64,000 nucleotides of DNA from Nonomuraea jiangxiensis (GTDB taxonomy: Bacteria; Actinomycetota; Actinomycetes; Streptosporangiales; Streptosporangiaceae). The translations under genes were made by a program, and so were the position numbers. Under the pieces are notes generated by a model, which worked only from the letters and a program-made list of their open reading frames with translations, was not told the DNA's origin and ran no database searches. Of this stretch, positions 25,478 to 33,620 are shown in pieces. The stretch is taken from NCBI RefSeq assembly GCF_900099965.1, contig NZ_FNDJ01000002.1, forward strand, positions 372,001 through 436,000. The letters run 5' to 3'. Each line of letters opens with the position of its first letter. Within the stretch, counting starts at the first letter, position 1.

Positions 25478-27795
25478 CCACCCCGCCCCACACCCCGAAC
25501 ACCCCCGCTCCGCCGAGCGCGGCGTACCCCACCGCTCCGCCGAGTGCGCCGTACACCCCGGCCCATCCGAACGCGCCGTACAACGCCCCGAACACCCCGG
25601 CCCACCCGAACGACGACGTGCAGCCGCGATCCTCACGGCGAGCCGGCCGGTCACGCGGCCGGTCACGCGGCCGTAAGGGCGAGGACGATACGCGCGAAAC
25701 CGGGCACACCGAGCCCGTGTGGCGGCGGCTGGCGGGACTGGCGCTCGTGGCGCTGGTCGCCGGCGTCGCCGGGTGGGGGTTCCATCGGGTCTTCCCCGGC
25801 GCGGAGCTCCTGCGAGCCGTCGTCCCCGCGGCCGTGGCGCCCGCACTCGTGGCCGCGCTCACCTGGCGGCGCCCCCTGTGGCTGGCCCTGACGCTCAACC
25901 TCGTGCTCTGGCTCGCCGGGACGATCCCGCTCTACGGCGGGCTCGAACCCACCCTGCTCGCCGACGTGGTGAACGCCTGGCAGGCACTGCTCACCACCCT
26001 CCTCCCCGCCCAGCCGGACCCGGAGCTGCTGGTCCTGGTCCACACGCTCGTCTGGGCCGCCGCCACCATCGGCGCCGAGACCCTCGCCCGCACCCGGACC
26101 AGGATCGCCGCCGCCGTCCCCGCCCTCCTGGTGTACGGGGTCGCGCTCCTGCTCGGCGTCGACGGCGAAGGCTCGAACCTCCCGGTCGCGGCCGTGCTCC
26201 TCGTGCTCGTCGCGGCCCTGGCGCTGGTCAGGGACGGCCGCCCGCCGGTCTGGCTCCTCGCCGGAATCCCGGCCGCCGCCGCGCTGGCCGCGCTGGCGCT
26301 CGTCGTGGGCCCGCTGCTGCCCATCGCCGCCCAGCCGTACAACCCGCGTGACGACGCCGACCTGCCCCCGCCCGTACGCGTGGACAGCGTCAGCCCGCTC
26401 GACCGCGTCTCCGCGTGGCTGCAGATCCCCGACCGGGAGTTGTTCACCGTCAAGGCCGACGAACCGCTCAACTGGCGGCTGGCCGTGCTCGATCGGTACG
26501 ACGGCGTGCGCTGGACCTCCGACGCGCGTTTCCAGCCGACCGGCGGCCGGGTGCCGCGGGGGGAGTGGACGGGCAGGACGGAGACCGTACGGCAGGAGGT
26601 GACGTTCGAGGGGTTGCCGGGCACGTGGTTGCCGGCGGCCGAGCGGCCCGAGCAGGTCGGCGGCGTGCGCGGGCTGGTGGTGGACCCGGCGAGCGGGGCG
26701 CTGCTGGCCGGGGTGAAGCCCGCCAAGGGGTTCAGGTACGAGGTGACGTCGCGGGTGCCGGAACCGACGAAGGAGGAACTGCTGGCGGCCACGCCGGTGC
26801 GCGATCCGGCGCTGACGGCCTTCCCCGAGGGGCCGCAGGAGCGGCTCTTCCGGCGGCTCGCCCAGCAGGCCACGAAGGGTGCCGACGTGCCTATCAAGCA
26901 GGCGTACCGGCTGCAGAGCTACCTGCGTACCAATGCCGCCTACGACGTGACCGCCCCGCCCGGGCACTCGCTCAAGGGGCTGGAGTTCTTCCTGCAGACG
27001 ACGCACCGGGGGACGTCGGAGCAGTTCGCGAGCACGTTCGCGCTCATGGCGAGGACGCTAGGGCTGCCGTCGCGGGTGGTGGTGGGGTTCCGGCCGGGGG
27101 AGGAGTCCGGCGGGGTCTATCACGTGAAGTCCGGACATGTACTGGCCTGGGCGGAGATCAAGTTCGACAAGCTCGGCTGGCAGGCGTTCTATCCCACGCC
27201 GGGCCGCAGCGGTGCCAAGGACGACCACGACGTGGTGTCGTCGGCGATCCAGGAGAGCGAGGAACTGGAGAACGAGTTCGGCAAGGACGGGGCCGAGCAG
27301 TCCCAGTCGTCCCAGCCGCAGGCCATCGGACAGAGTGAGGAGCCCGCGAGCGGCCTGTCCCCGTGGCTGATCGCGGCGGTGGTGGGCGGGGTGCTGGTGG
27401 TGGGGTACGCGGGCGTCGCGGCGGGGCTGCCGTGGTGGCGCAGGCGGGCCCGGAGACGCGCCCCGGGGCCAAAGTCGCGGGTGCTCGGCGCCTGGCGCCA
27501 GACCTGCGACGACCTCGGCCTCTCCGGCCGGTACGCCCTGACGGCCGAGGACGTCATCACCCTGTCCGCCGGGTCGAACGGGCACGCCGACCCCCGCACC
27601 CACCTACAAGACGAAATATCCAACCATCTAAGACCATTGGCCGACATTTCCAACTTCGTCCGCTATGCCCCCGACACCGTCACCGAAGCGGCCGCCACCA
27701 CCGCCTGGCGACACAGCGACGCCATCCGCCGCGCCGTACGAACCCGCACCCCCGTCACCACCCGCCTCCGCAACCGCCTCCTCCTCCGCAGATGA
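25474..27795 (+). CDS. TgpA-like transglutaminase-fold membrane protein, catalytic triad replaced
   Basis: A 773-residue protein with a Pro-rich and Arg-rich N-terminal tail (about 1-90), six or so membrane helices (about 90-280), a DUF3488-like extracytoplasmic part, a transglutaminase-like core (about 465-580), another helix near residue 635 and a cytoplasmic C-terminal DUF4129-like tail. In the core the catalytic Cys is Ser515 (GTSEQFASTFALMAR), the catalytic His is Leu557 (HVLAWAEI) and the Asp/Glu of DPTP is Tyr573 (AFYPTPG). Spacing and surrounding residues are kept, so the fold is intact but protease or crosslinking activity is unlikely. It may be a scaffold or peptide binder for the MoxR/DUF58 block. 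ATG 25474 overlaps the DUF58 stop. Confidence 0.85.
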   Translation: MTTPPHTPNTPAPPSAAYPTAPPSAPYTPAHPNAPYNAPNTPAHPNDDVQPRSSRRAGRSRGRSRGRKGEDDTRETGHTEPVWRRLAGLALVALVAGVAGWGFHRVFPGAELLRAVVPAAVAPALVAALTWRRPLWLALTLNLVLWLAGTIPLYGGLEPTLLADVVNAWQALLTTLLPAQPDPELLVLVHTLVWAAATIGAETLARTRTRIAAAVPALLVYGVALLLGVDGEGSNLPVAAVLLVLVAALALVRDGRPPVWLLAGIPAAAALAALALVVGPLLPIAAQPYNPRDDADLPPPVRVDSVSPLDRVSAWLQIPDRELFTVKADEPLNWRLAVLDRYDGVRWTSDARFQPTGGRVPRGEWTGRTETVRQEVTFEGLPGTWLPAAERPEQVGGVRGLVVDPASGALLAGVKPAKGFRYEVTSRVPEPTKEELLAATPVRDPALTAFPEGPQERLFRRLAQQATKGADVPIKQAYRLQSYLRTNAAYDVTAPPGHSLKGLEFFLQTTHRGTSEQFASTFALMARTLGLPSRVVVGFRPGEESGGVYHVKSGHVLAWAEIKFDKLGWQAFYPTPGRSGAKDDHDVVSSAIQESEELENEFGKDGAEQSQSSQPQAIGQSEEPASGLSPWLIAAVVGGVLVVGYAGVAAGLPWWRRRARRRAPGPKSRVLGAWRQTCDDLGLSGRYALTAEDVITLSAGSNGHADPRTHLQDEISNHLRPLADISNFVRYAPDTVTEAAATTAWRHSDAIRRAVRTRTPVTTRLRNRLLLRR

Positions 27796-27847
27796 CCCCC
27801 TGCAACCCGCCCCGCGCGTGCGGCCACTCCCTTGCGATGATTCCCGC

Positions 27848-28792
27848 GTGAGAAGCGTCGAGGCCCAACTCCTGCACCGCCCGCCGGCGCTGACAGCGGG
27901 CGAGATCGTCCGGCGCCTGGGAGCGATGCAGGCCCAGGACGTCCCCGCCGCGCTTCTGGCCTTCCGCGCCCGCTCCACCACCCTCCCCCCGGCCGCCGTC
28001 GAGGCCGCCTGGCAGTCCCGCGAGATCGTCAGAACCTGGGGCCCGCGCGGCACCCTCCACTTCGTCCACGCCGACGACCTGCCCTGGATTCACGCGCTGA
28101 CCCGGCGTCCCACCAACACCCTGCGCCGCCTCCAGGAGGAGGGCGTCACCGCCGACGACCCGCTCGGCCTCATCGTCCGCACCCTCGCCGGACAGGGCCC
28201 GCTCACCAAGGCCGAGCTCGAGGAACGCCTGGCGGGCCGGGCCCGGGGCCAGGGCGTGGTGCACCTGGTGGCGCTGGCCGCCCACCACGGCCTGGCCGTA
28301 CTGGGCCCGAACCGTGCGGGCAAACCCACCTACGTCCACGCCGCCGACTGGCTGGGCGCCCCGATCGTGCCCGACCCCGACCGCGAACGAGCCCTGCGCG
28401 AGCTCGCCATCCGCTACCGCCGCGCCCACCACCCGGCCACTCCCGAGGACCTGGCCGCCTGGTCGGGTCTGCCACTCGGCGAGTCCCGCGCCGCCTGGCG
28501 CCTGGCCCCCGCCGACCCGCCCCCCGCCCAGCAGGAGCCGGTGGTACGCCTCGCGCCCGCCTTCGACGAATACCTGATGGGCTGGCGGAGCCGCGAACCG
28601 ATCCTCGCCGCCGAACACACACGGAAGGTGTTCCCGGGCGGCGGCGTCCTGCGCCCGGTCGTGCTGGTGAACGGCGTGATCCGAGGCGTGTGGACCAGGA
28701 AGGGGCCGCAGGTGACCGTAGAGCCGTTCGACGAGCTGCCGGCCGACCGGCTGGCCGACGAGATCACCGACGTACACCGCTTCCTTACCTGA
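27848..28792 (+). CDS. Winged-helix DNA-binding (HTH_42/AlkZ-like) protein
   Basis: A 314-residue protein of the AlkZ/YcaQ superfamily, built of tandem winged-helix units. The N-terminal RRLGAMQAQDVPAALLAF contains the Q-x-Q motif that carries catalysis in AlkZ-type DNA glycosylases. TWGPRGTLHFVHADDLPW and FDEYLMGWRSRE are also family landmarks. AlkZ removes bulky or crosslinked bases and is sometimes encoded with DNA-damaging antibiotics; here no such cluster is present, so a repair role is only inferred. GTG 27848 is chosen because the conserved part begins at once; upstream codons of the same frame lie in the previous gene's end and are Pro-rich noise. Confidence 0.8.
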   Translation: MRSVEAQLLHRPPALTAGEIVRRLGAMQAQDVPAALLAFRARSTTLPPAAVEAAWQSREIVRTWGPRGTLHFVHADDLPWIHALTRRPTNTLRRLQEEGVTADDPLGLIVRTLAGQGPLTKAELEERLAGRARGQGVVHLVALAAHHGLAVLGPNRAGKPTYVHAADWLGAPIVPDPDRERALRELAIRYRRAHHPATPEDLAAWSGLPLGESRAAWRLAPADPPPAQQEPVVRLAPAFDEYLMGWRSREPILAAEHTRKVFPGGGVLRPVVLVNGVIRGVWTRKGPQVTVEPFDELPADRLADEITDVHRFLT

Positions 28793-28856
28793 AGCTCCAC
28801 CCCCCGCCTTGGACACAGGACGCCAGCGGGATGGCGTGCACATGCGCCTTCACATG

Positions 28857-28873
28857 TAACCCCCAAGGGGTTA
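28857..28873. promoter_or_regulatory. Inverted repeat just upstream of the RHH-Clp_N gene
   Basis: TAACCCC and GGGGTTA (7-base arms, 3-base loop) lie directly ahead of a possible -10 (TTATAT, 28871-28876) and the ribosome site GGAGG (28878-28882). The product begins with a ribbon-helix-helix, so an autoregulatory operator is the simplest reading. An RNA hairpin is the alternative. CACATG is repeated at 28840-28845 and 28851-28856. Confidence 0.55.
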
Positions 28874-28883
28874 TATTGGAGGT

Positions 28884-29666
28884 ATGCCAAAGATCAACGT
28901 CTACTTGCCGGACGAACTGGCGGAGGCCGTCAAGCAGGCCGGAGTGCCGGTGTCGGCGGTCTGCCAGCGTGCGCTGGAGCAGGCGGTGCGACGGGTGACC
29001 GCCATCAGGGAGACCGTCCTGGCCGACGTCGACTTCGACAGGCCGACCGGAGCGCTGACCCACCTCACGGCCAGGACACGTACGGTGCTCAAGCTGGCCG
29101 CAGACCAAGCCCGCACCGAAGGCGCCACCACGATCGGCACCACGCACCTGCTCGGCGGCATGCTGACTGAAGGCACCAACCTGGCCCTCCACGTCCTCCG
29201 CGCCATGGAAATCACCCCCGAACAGGTCAAACGCGACCTGTCCCGCCAATCCACCCCTAACGACGCGGACACCGCCACCCAACACTCCACACCGGGAAGT
29301 TTCGGCAGCACCGCAGCCAACGCCCTGGAGTTCGCCGTCACAGAGGCCACCTCCCTCGGCCACAACTACGTCGGCTGCGAACACCTCCTGCTCGGCCTCG
29401 TAGCCGAACCCGACGGCACGGCCGGCCAGGTCCTGCGCGGTCTGGGCGCCGAGCCACGGCTGACCCGCCGCGCCGTGTCCGCGGCCCTGGCCGGCTACGT
29501 CCACCTACGCGCCCAAGCCCAGCAGGGCGACGCGGCCCCCCAACCCTCATCCGGGGCCCCGACACCACAGCAGACCGCGATGCTGGCCGCCGCCATCAGA
29601 GGCGAACTCCAGCCACTCGTCCAGCGCCTGGAACGCCTGGAAGCCCATGTGGGCCTGCGGGAGTGA
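28884..29666 (+). CDS. Ribbon-helix-helix protein with two Clp N-terminal domains
   Basis: A 260-residue protein without an AAA+ domain. Residues 1-45 (MPKINVYLPDELAEAVKQAG, then VSAVCQRALEQAVRR) look like a ribbon-helix-helix DNA-binding unit. Two Clp_N repeats follow: one at about 65-130 with TIGTTHLLGGMLTEG, one at about 150-200 with YVGCEHLLLGLVAEPDG. A short C-terminal helix may oligomerise. Clp_N domains recruit substrates to ClpC/ClpA chaperones, so this could be a regulator read out or degraded through the Clp machinery; that is inference. Start ATG 28884 follows GGAGG by one base, unusually close. The palindrome at 28857-28873 suggests autoregulation. A short copy of its C-terminal coding sequence lies at 30211. 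Confidence 0.8.
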   Translation: MPKINVYLPDELAEAVKQAGVPVSAVCQRALEQAVRRVTAIRETVLADVDFDRPTGALTHLTARTRTVLKLAADQARTEGATTIGTTHLLGGMLTEGTNLALHVLRAMEITPEQVKRDLSRQSTPNDADTATQHSTPGSFGSTAANALEFAVTEATSLGHNYVGCEHLLLGLVAEPDGTAGQVLRGLGAEPRLTRRAVSAALAGYVHLRAQAQQGDAAPQPSSGAPTPQQTAMLAAAIRGELQPLVQRLERLEAHVGLRE

Positions 29667-29675
29667 GGACCTGAC

Positions 29676-29768
29676 GTGCACACCGCCGCCCGCCGACGCA
29701 CGGTCGCGGCCTTACGCATCACCCTCACGACCCTGATCGTGCTCAGCCTCGTGATCGCGACCGTATAG
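29676..29768 (+). CDS. Possible 30-residue single-helix membrane peptide
   Basis: A GTG-initiated frame, 9 bases after the RHH-Clp_N stop, with AGGA 7 bases upstream. It encodes a basic N-terminus (HTAARRRTVAAL) followed by one hydrophobic helix (ITLTTLIVLSLVIATV) and a TAG stop. Positive-inside charge and a clean transmembrane segment make chance less likely. It contains a TTA leucine codon, rare at this GC content. It may be co-transcribed with the RHH-Clp_N gene; function unknown. Confidence 0.4.
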   Translation: MHTAARRRTVAALRITLTTLIVLSLVIATV

Positions 29769-29797
29769 TGAGCGGCACGTATGCGATCGTCTACAGA

Positions 29798-30185
29798 ATG
29801 TCGTGGGCCCACCACATCTGCCACGCGCACATCAAGTACGACTGTCCGGTAACACTACTGGTGATCTGCCGGGATAGGGCCACGGCCAAGTGGGTCCGAG
29901 AGCCGAAGCCGGGACACCCACGCCCGACAGATCTGGAGAAGTCTCATGACGATGCAGAACTATCGATACAAGTCGGAGTTCGCGGAGATGCTCCGCGAAG
30001 AGGGTCGGGCCGAAGGCATGGCCGAGGGCGAGGCGATGTCTGTCGTGAAGGTCCTGGAGCAGCGCGGTGTGCCCGTGACTGCGTCGGTTCGGGAGCGGAT
30101 TCTGGCGTGCACGGATCTCGAACTCCTTGAGAGCTGGCTCATTCGGGCGCTCAAGGCCACGTCCGCTGAGGAGCTCTTCGACTGA
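29798..30185 (+). pseudogene. Remnant of a Rpn-like/DUF4351-type hypothetical protein gene
   Basis: Two fragments in different frames. The first (about 29798-29930) encodes KYDCPVTLLVICRDRATAKW and a GHP segment, resembling the middle of a large actinobacterial family with a PD-(D/E)xK-like fold. The second (29946-30185) encodes the typical C-terminus of the same family: MQNYRYKSEFAEMLREEG, an EGMAEGE stretch, RGVPVTASVRERI, CTDLELLESW and a final ATSAEELFD. The N-terminus and an internal segment are missing and the frame changes between the fragments, so I call it a decayed gene. The second part alone could still be translated as a 79-residue peptide. Family naming is from memory of the motif pattern. 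Confidence 0.6.
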
Positions 30186-30210
30186 ACCCGACCCCGGGCG
30201 GCTGCGAGGC

Positions 30211-30288
30211 GGCCAGGTCCTGCGCGGCCTGGGCGCTCCAGAAGGACGAGCGGGATACGCCGAGGACGTGTACAAGATCGCGCGGTGA
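30211..30288 (+). pseudogene. Fragment duplicated from a Clp_N-type gene
   Basis: Bases 30211-30236 match 29424-29449 in the RHH-Clp_N gene at 25 of 26 positions and encode GQVLRGLGA in the same frame. The reading continues GYAEDVYKIAR to a TGA at 30286. It looks like the end of a second, otherwise lost, Clp_N paralogue. It is too short for function. Confidence 0.5.
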
Positions 30289-30291
30289 AGG

Positions 30292-31410
30292 TCAAAGCCA
30301 GTCGCGGCTCTTGAAGACCGTGTAGAGGACCAGGCAGACGGCCGCCATCAGCACCATGGCGAACGGGTAGCCGAACACCCAGTGTGTCTCGGGCATGTAG
30401 TCGAAGTTCATCCCGTAGATGGTCCCGACCAGCGTCGGCGCGAAAAGAATGGCCGCCCAGGCCGAGATCTTCTTGACCTGCTCGCCCTGCCGGATGCTCG
30501 CCTCCGTCATCCGCGCCATCTCCGCGTTCTGGGCCTGCGTCACGAGGGTCGAGTTCACCACGAGGATGTTCTGCAGCATCTGGCGGAAGCTCGAGATCCG
30601 CTCGGTCACCGTGATCGCGTGGTCGGCCACGTCGCGCAGGTAGCTCTGCAACTCGTCGTTCACCCCGTACTTCGGCGCCCCCGCGATGAACCCGTGGATC
30701 ATCCCCACCAGCGGCGCCGTGGCCCGCTGGAACTCGATGACCTCGCCGGACAGCTCATAGACGCGCCGCGACACCGACTGGTCACCGCTGAACACCTGGG
30801 CCTCGATCTCCTCGATGTCCTTCTGCAGCCCGGCCACCACCGGTGCGTAGCCGTCGACCACGGCGTCGAGGATGGCGTACAGGACGGCCTGCGGGCCCTC
30901 GCGCAGCAGGTCGGGGTCCGACTCCATCCGCTTGCGCACGGCCTGCAGGTCGGGCGCCTCGGCATGGCGTACGGTGATCACGAAGTTGGGCCCGAGGAAG
31001 ACGTGCACCTCGCCGAACGCGACCTCCTCCACGTCGTCCAGGTAACGCGCGGCCCGCAGCACCACGAACAGCGTGTCGCCGTAGCGGTCGGCCTTGGGCC
31101 GCTGGGAGCCGACGATGGCGTCCTCCAGCGCCAGTTCGTGCAGCTCGAACTCCTCGCCGAGCTTGGTCAGCTCCGACGCCTGCGGCCGATAGAGGCCGAT
31201 CCAGGCCATGCTGCCCGGGATCTGCTTGAGACGTTCGAAGGCGGCCCCGAGCGAGGGGGGGTCGTCCACGCGCTCGCCGTCGAGGTAGATCGCGTTGTCG
31301 ATGACGGTGGGCCGGTCGGAGGGCTCCTCGGTGGCACGCGGGTCCATCGAATGCTCGGGCGCCTCCTCGTGCACGTCACCGCTGCGCCTGAACCCCTTGA
31401 CCCTGGCCAT
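30292..31410 (-). CDS. corA: CorA-family magnesium/cobalt transporter
   Basis: A 372-residue CorA-type channel. A large N-terminal cytoplasmic domain with long helices precedes two C-terminal transmembrane helices. The selectivity motif YGMNF lies at the end of the first, followed by the loop DYMPETHWVFGYP and a basic C-terminal end KSRDWL. Pentameric CorA channels take up Mg2+ and other divalent ions, gated by intracellular Mg2+. The first 45 residues are a charged extension. ATG 31410 is directly preceded by GGAGGAGGA. Monocistronic; it converges on the decayed fragments. Confidence 0.93.
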   Translation of the reverse strand: MARVKGFRRSGDVHEEAPEHSMDPRATEEPSDRPTVIDNAIYLDGERVDDPPSLGAAFERLKQIPGSMAWIGLYRPQASELTKLGEEFELHELALEDAIVGSQRPKADRYGDTLFVVLRAARYLDDVEEVAFGEVHVFLGPNFVITVRHAEAPDLQAVRKRMESDPDLLREGPQAVLYAILDAVVDGYAPVVAGLQKDIEEIEAQVFSGDQSVSRRVYELSGEVIEFQRATAPLVGMIHGFIAGAPKYGVNDELQSYLRDVADHAITVTERISSFRQMLQNILVVNSTLVTQAQNAEMARMTEASIRQGEQVKKISAWAAILFAPTLVGTIYGMNFDYMPETHWVFGYPFAMVLMAAVCLVLYTVFKSRDWL

Positions 31411-31441
31411 TCCTCCTCCAATCGGCGTGACCTCGTCAGGT

Positions 31442-31915
31442 CTATGCCGGCTCGTACTCGTCGAGCCTTCGTGTCGCCCCGTCCCTGATGGTCTTGCGCC
31501 ACCTCGGCGTCCACCCGAACAGAGGCCCGTGCGGCCTGCCGAGCGCCATCCGCGACCAGCGCCTGAAGTCGAAGTCGTCGTGATGCCGGACGATCAGCCC
31601 GGCCTCGAACCTGAACAGTGTGTCGATCTCGTGCACGACCTCGCGGCCCGTAGCCGCGAACGTGTAGCCAACCGTGCGGCGGGCCGACCCGCTGAAGTCG
31701 TCCGCCGTCACCTCACGGTACGCGGACGTGAGGCCCGTACGCATGCCGAGCTGGAGCCGCCACATCCGCATCACTCTGTTCCGGCCCTCGACCTCCTGGA
31801 AGATCGGGTCGCCGAAGCTCACCTCGGGGTGGTAGCAGCTCTCCATGGCAGGGAAGTCCGCCTGCCCGAGAGCGTCGTAGAAAGCGCGGATCAGCGCCAC
31901 GTGCCGGTCGTTCAC
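31442..31915 (-). CDS. SnoaL/NTF2-like fold protein
   Basis: A 157-residue protein that begins with the usual helix-strand start of NTF2-like proteins (ALIRAFYDALGQADFPAME, then CYHPEVSFGDPIF). The cone-shaped fold continues with MWRLQLGMRTG and VVHEIDTLFRFEAGLIVRHHDDFDF. The family includes polyketide cyclases, isomerases and many proteins of unknown use; no catalytic residue set identifies this one. The RHHDDFD pattern is common in a nuclear-transport-factor-2-like actinobacterial subgroup. It lies 7 bases downstream of the amidohydrolase gene in the same direction, so they probably share a transcript. Confidence 0.75.
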   Translation of the reverse strand: MNDRHVALIRAFYDALGQADFPAMESCYHPEVSFGDPIFQEVEGRNRVMRMWRLQLGMRTGLTSAYREVTADDFSGSARRTVGYTFAATGREVVHEIDTLFRFEAGLIVRHHDDFDFRRWSRMALGRPHGPLFGWTPRWRKTIRDGATRRLDEYEPA

Positions 31916-31922
31916 CCCTCTA

Positions 31923-32807
31923 TCAGATCATGGCCGCTCCGTTCTCCCAGCACACGGCCCGCAACCACGGGTCGCCGAGGTCGAGCCGGGCCAGCGCGTC
32001 GAGCTGATGCGCATAGGGGTACGGAATGGTCGGGAAGTCGGTGCCGAGCACCACCTTCCCCGCCAGACCCAGATCAAGCAGCGCGGGCCGCAGCCGGCGG
32101 GGAAACGGCATGCCGCGCTCGGAGAAGTCGGTGAACGCCATCGTGGTGTCCAGCGCCACGCGTTCGTAGCGGGCGGCCAGCTCGAAGAAGGAGTCGTACT
32201 CCGGCATCCCCAGATGCGCGATCACCACCCGCAGCCGCGGATGCGCCCGCAGCACCTGCCCGATCGGCCCGGCCCCGACATAGCCGCCGGGCACCGGGAT
32301 CGAGCTGGCGTGCACCACCACCGGCACCCCGGCCTCGGCCAGCATCCCCCAGACCTCGTCCAGCTCGGCCACCCGCGGATCGAACCCGCCGACCTGGAGG
32401 TGCACCTTGAAGATCTTGGCCCCCTCGACCAAGGCCCGGCGCACGTAGTCCACGACCCCAGGCTCGGGGTAGAAGGTCGCCGACGGCAGACATTCAGGTG
32501 TACGGCGGGCGAAGTCCAGGGTCCACGCATTGAGATCGGCCGCCATGTCCGGCTTGTGCGCGTAGGCGAGTGCGGGGAACGCGCGTACCCCCAGCTCCCG
32601 CAGCCGGGCCAGCCGCTCGGCCACCGGCCACTCGTACTCGATCTTCCACCCGTCGCCCACCAGCGGCCCGCCGTGGTTGAAGTGGTGCCAGACCCGCCGC
32701 TCCATCCGCTCGGGCAGGAAGTGCACGTGCAGGTCGATCAGCCCGGGCAGCCCCAGCCCCCGCCACCACTCCGGCACGTCGACGTCAGAATGTCGTTCCA
32801 GGGCCAC
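31923..32807 (-). CDS. Amidohydrolase family (COG2159-type) metal-dependent hydrolase
   Basis: A 294-residue TIM-barrel hydrolase. The metal ligands appear in order: DLHVHF (HxH), a lysine/histidine strand KIFKVHLQVGGF, VVVHASS, VIAHLGMPEYDSF and a final catalytic Asp in LGTDFPTIPYP. Members hydrolyse or decarboxylate small ring acids; the substrate cannot be told. I chose GTG 32807, which has TAAGG about 8 bases upstream and starts 25 residues before the HxH; a longer frame runs upstream without support. It precedes the NTF2-like gene by 7 bases. Divergent from the M50-like gene across 79 bases. Confidence 0.8.
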   Translation of the reverse strand: MALERHSDVDVPEWWRGLGLPGLIDLHVHFLPERMERRVWHHFNHGGPLVGDGWKIEYEWPVAERLARLRELGVRAFPALAYAHKPDMAADLNAWTLDFARRTPECLPSATFYPEPGVVDYVRRALVEGAKIFKVHLQVGGFDPRVAELDEVWGMLAEAGVPVVVHASSIPVPGGYVGAGPIGQVLRAHPRLRVVIAHLGMPEYDSFFELAARYERVALDTTMAFTDFSERGMPFPRRLRPALLDLGLAGKVVLGTDFPTIPYPYAHQLDALARLDLGDPWLRAVCWENGAAMI

Positions 32808-32886
32808 GAGGCAGACCTTACCGGGGGCTTGTGAATCTTGGTCCTGAGGGCCCAGGAGGATGTCAACCGGATAGGGTTTTACCTTG

Positions 32887-33585
32887 ATGGACAAGTTCTG
32901 GGCCCACCTCATCAAGGTTCAGCCTGCCCCCGACCCCTGGGTGGTGGCGGTCGCCGCGCTCGCCGCGCTCGTGATCGTCGGTTTCCGCATGCCCTGGCAG
33001 ATGTCCAGAGGCCTGATCACGATCGCCCACGAGGGCGGTCACGCGCTGATGGCGCTGCTCACCCGGCGCAAGCTCGAAGGCATCCGCCTGCACTCCGACA
33101 CCTCCGGCGTGACCCTCACCAGGGGCCGGCCCACGGGGCCCGGCATGGTGCTGACCGCGCTCGCCGGCTACCTCGCGCCCCCGCTGCTGGGGCTGGCCGC
33201 CGCCTGGCTGACCCAGCAGGGCCGCGTCTCGCTGCTCATCTGGGCGGTGCTGCTGCTCCTGGTCTGCATGCTGCTGCTGGTCCGCAACCTGTACGGCGCG
33301 CTGATCCTGCTGGTCACCGGCGGTGCCGTGTACGCCCTGGTCATGTACGCGCCCAGCGACGCCCAGCAGGTCGTGGCCATGGTGGCGACCTGGTTCCTGC
33401 TGTTCGGCGGGATCAGGCCGATCATCGAGTTACAGCGCAAGCGCCGCCGCCGCCAGGCCCGCGACTCCGACGCCGACCAGCTGGCCAGGCTGACGGTCCT
33501 GCCCGGCGGCTTCTACGTGTTCTTCTTCCTGCTGGTGTCGTTGGCGTCCGTGGTCTTCGGGGCATACCTCATGAATCCATTCTGA
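32887..33585 (+). CDS. M50-family membrane metalloprotease-like protein
   Basis: A 232-residue integral membrane protein with about six helices. AHEGGHALMALL is the HExxH zinc motif placed at the end of a membrane segment, as in M50B (SpoIVFB-like) peptidases. A second conserved part, GYLAPPLLGLAAA, matches the family's NPDG-region helix. A basic loop RKRRRRQARDSDADQ separates the last helices. It may cleave membrane-bound regulators, but some actinobacterial members are of unproven activity. ATG 32887 is preceded by an in-frame TTG at 32884. The kinase gene follows after 35 bases. Confidence 0.8.
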   Translation: MDKFWAHLIKVQPAPDPWVVAVAALAALVIVGFRMPWQMSRGLITIAHEGGHALMALLTRRKLEGIRLHSDTSGVTLTRGRPTGPGMVLTALAGYLAPPLLGLAAAWLTQQGRVSLLIWAVLLLLVCMLLLVRNLYGALILLVTGGAVYALVMYAPSDAQQVVAMVATWFLLFGGIRPIIELQRKRRRRQARDSDADQLARLTVLPGGFYVFFFLLVSLASVVFGAYLMNPF

Positions 33586-33620
33586 ACGCACTAAACTCGC
33601 CTGCAACAGGGGGGAGTGTT

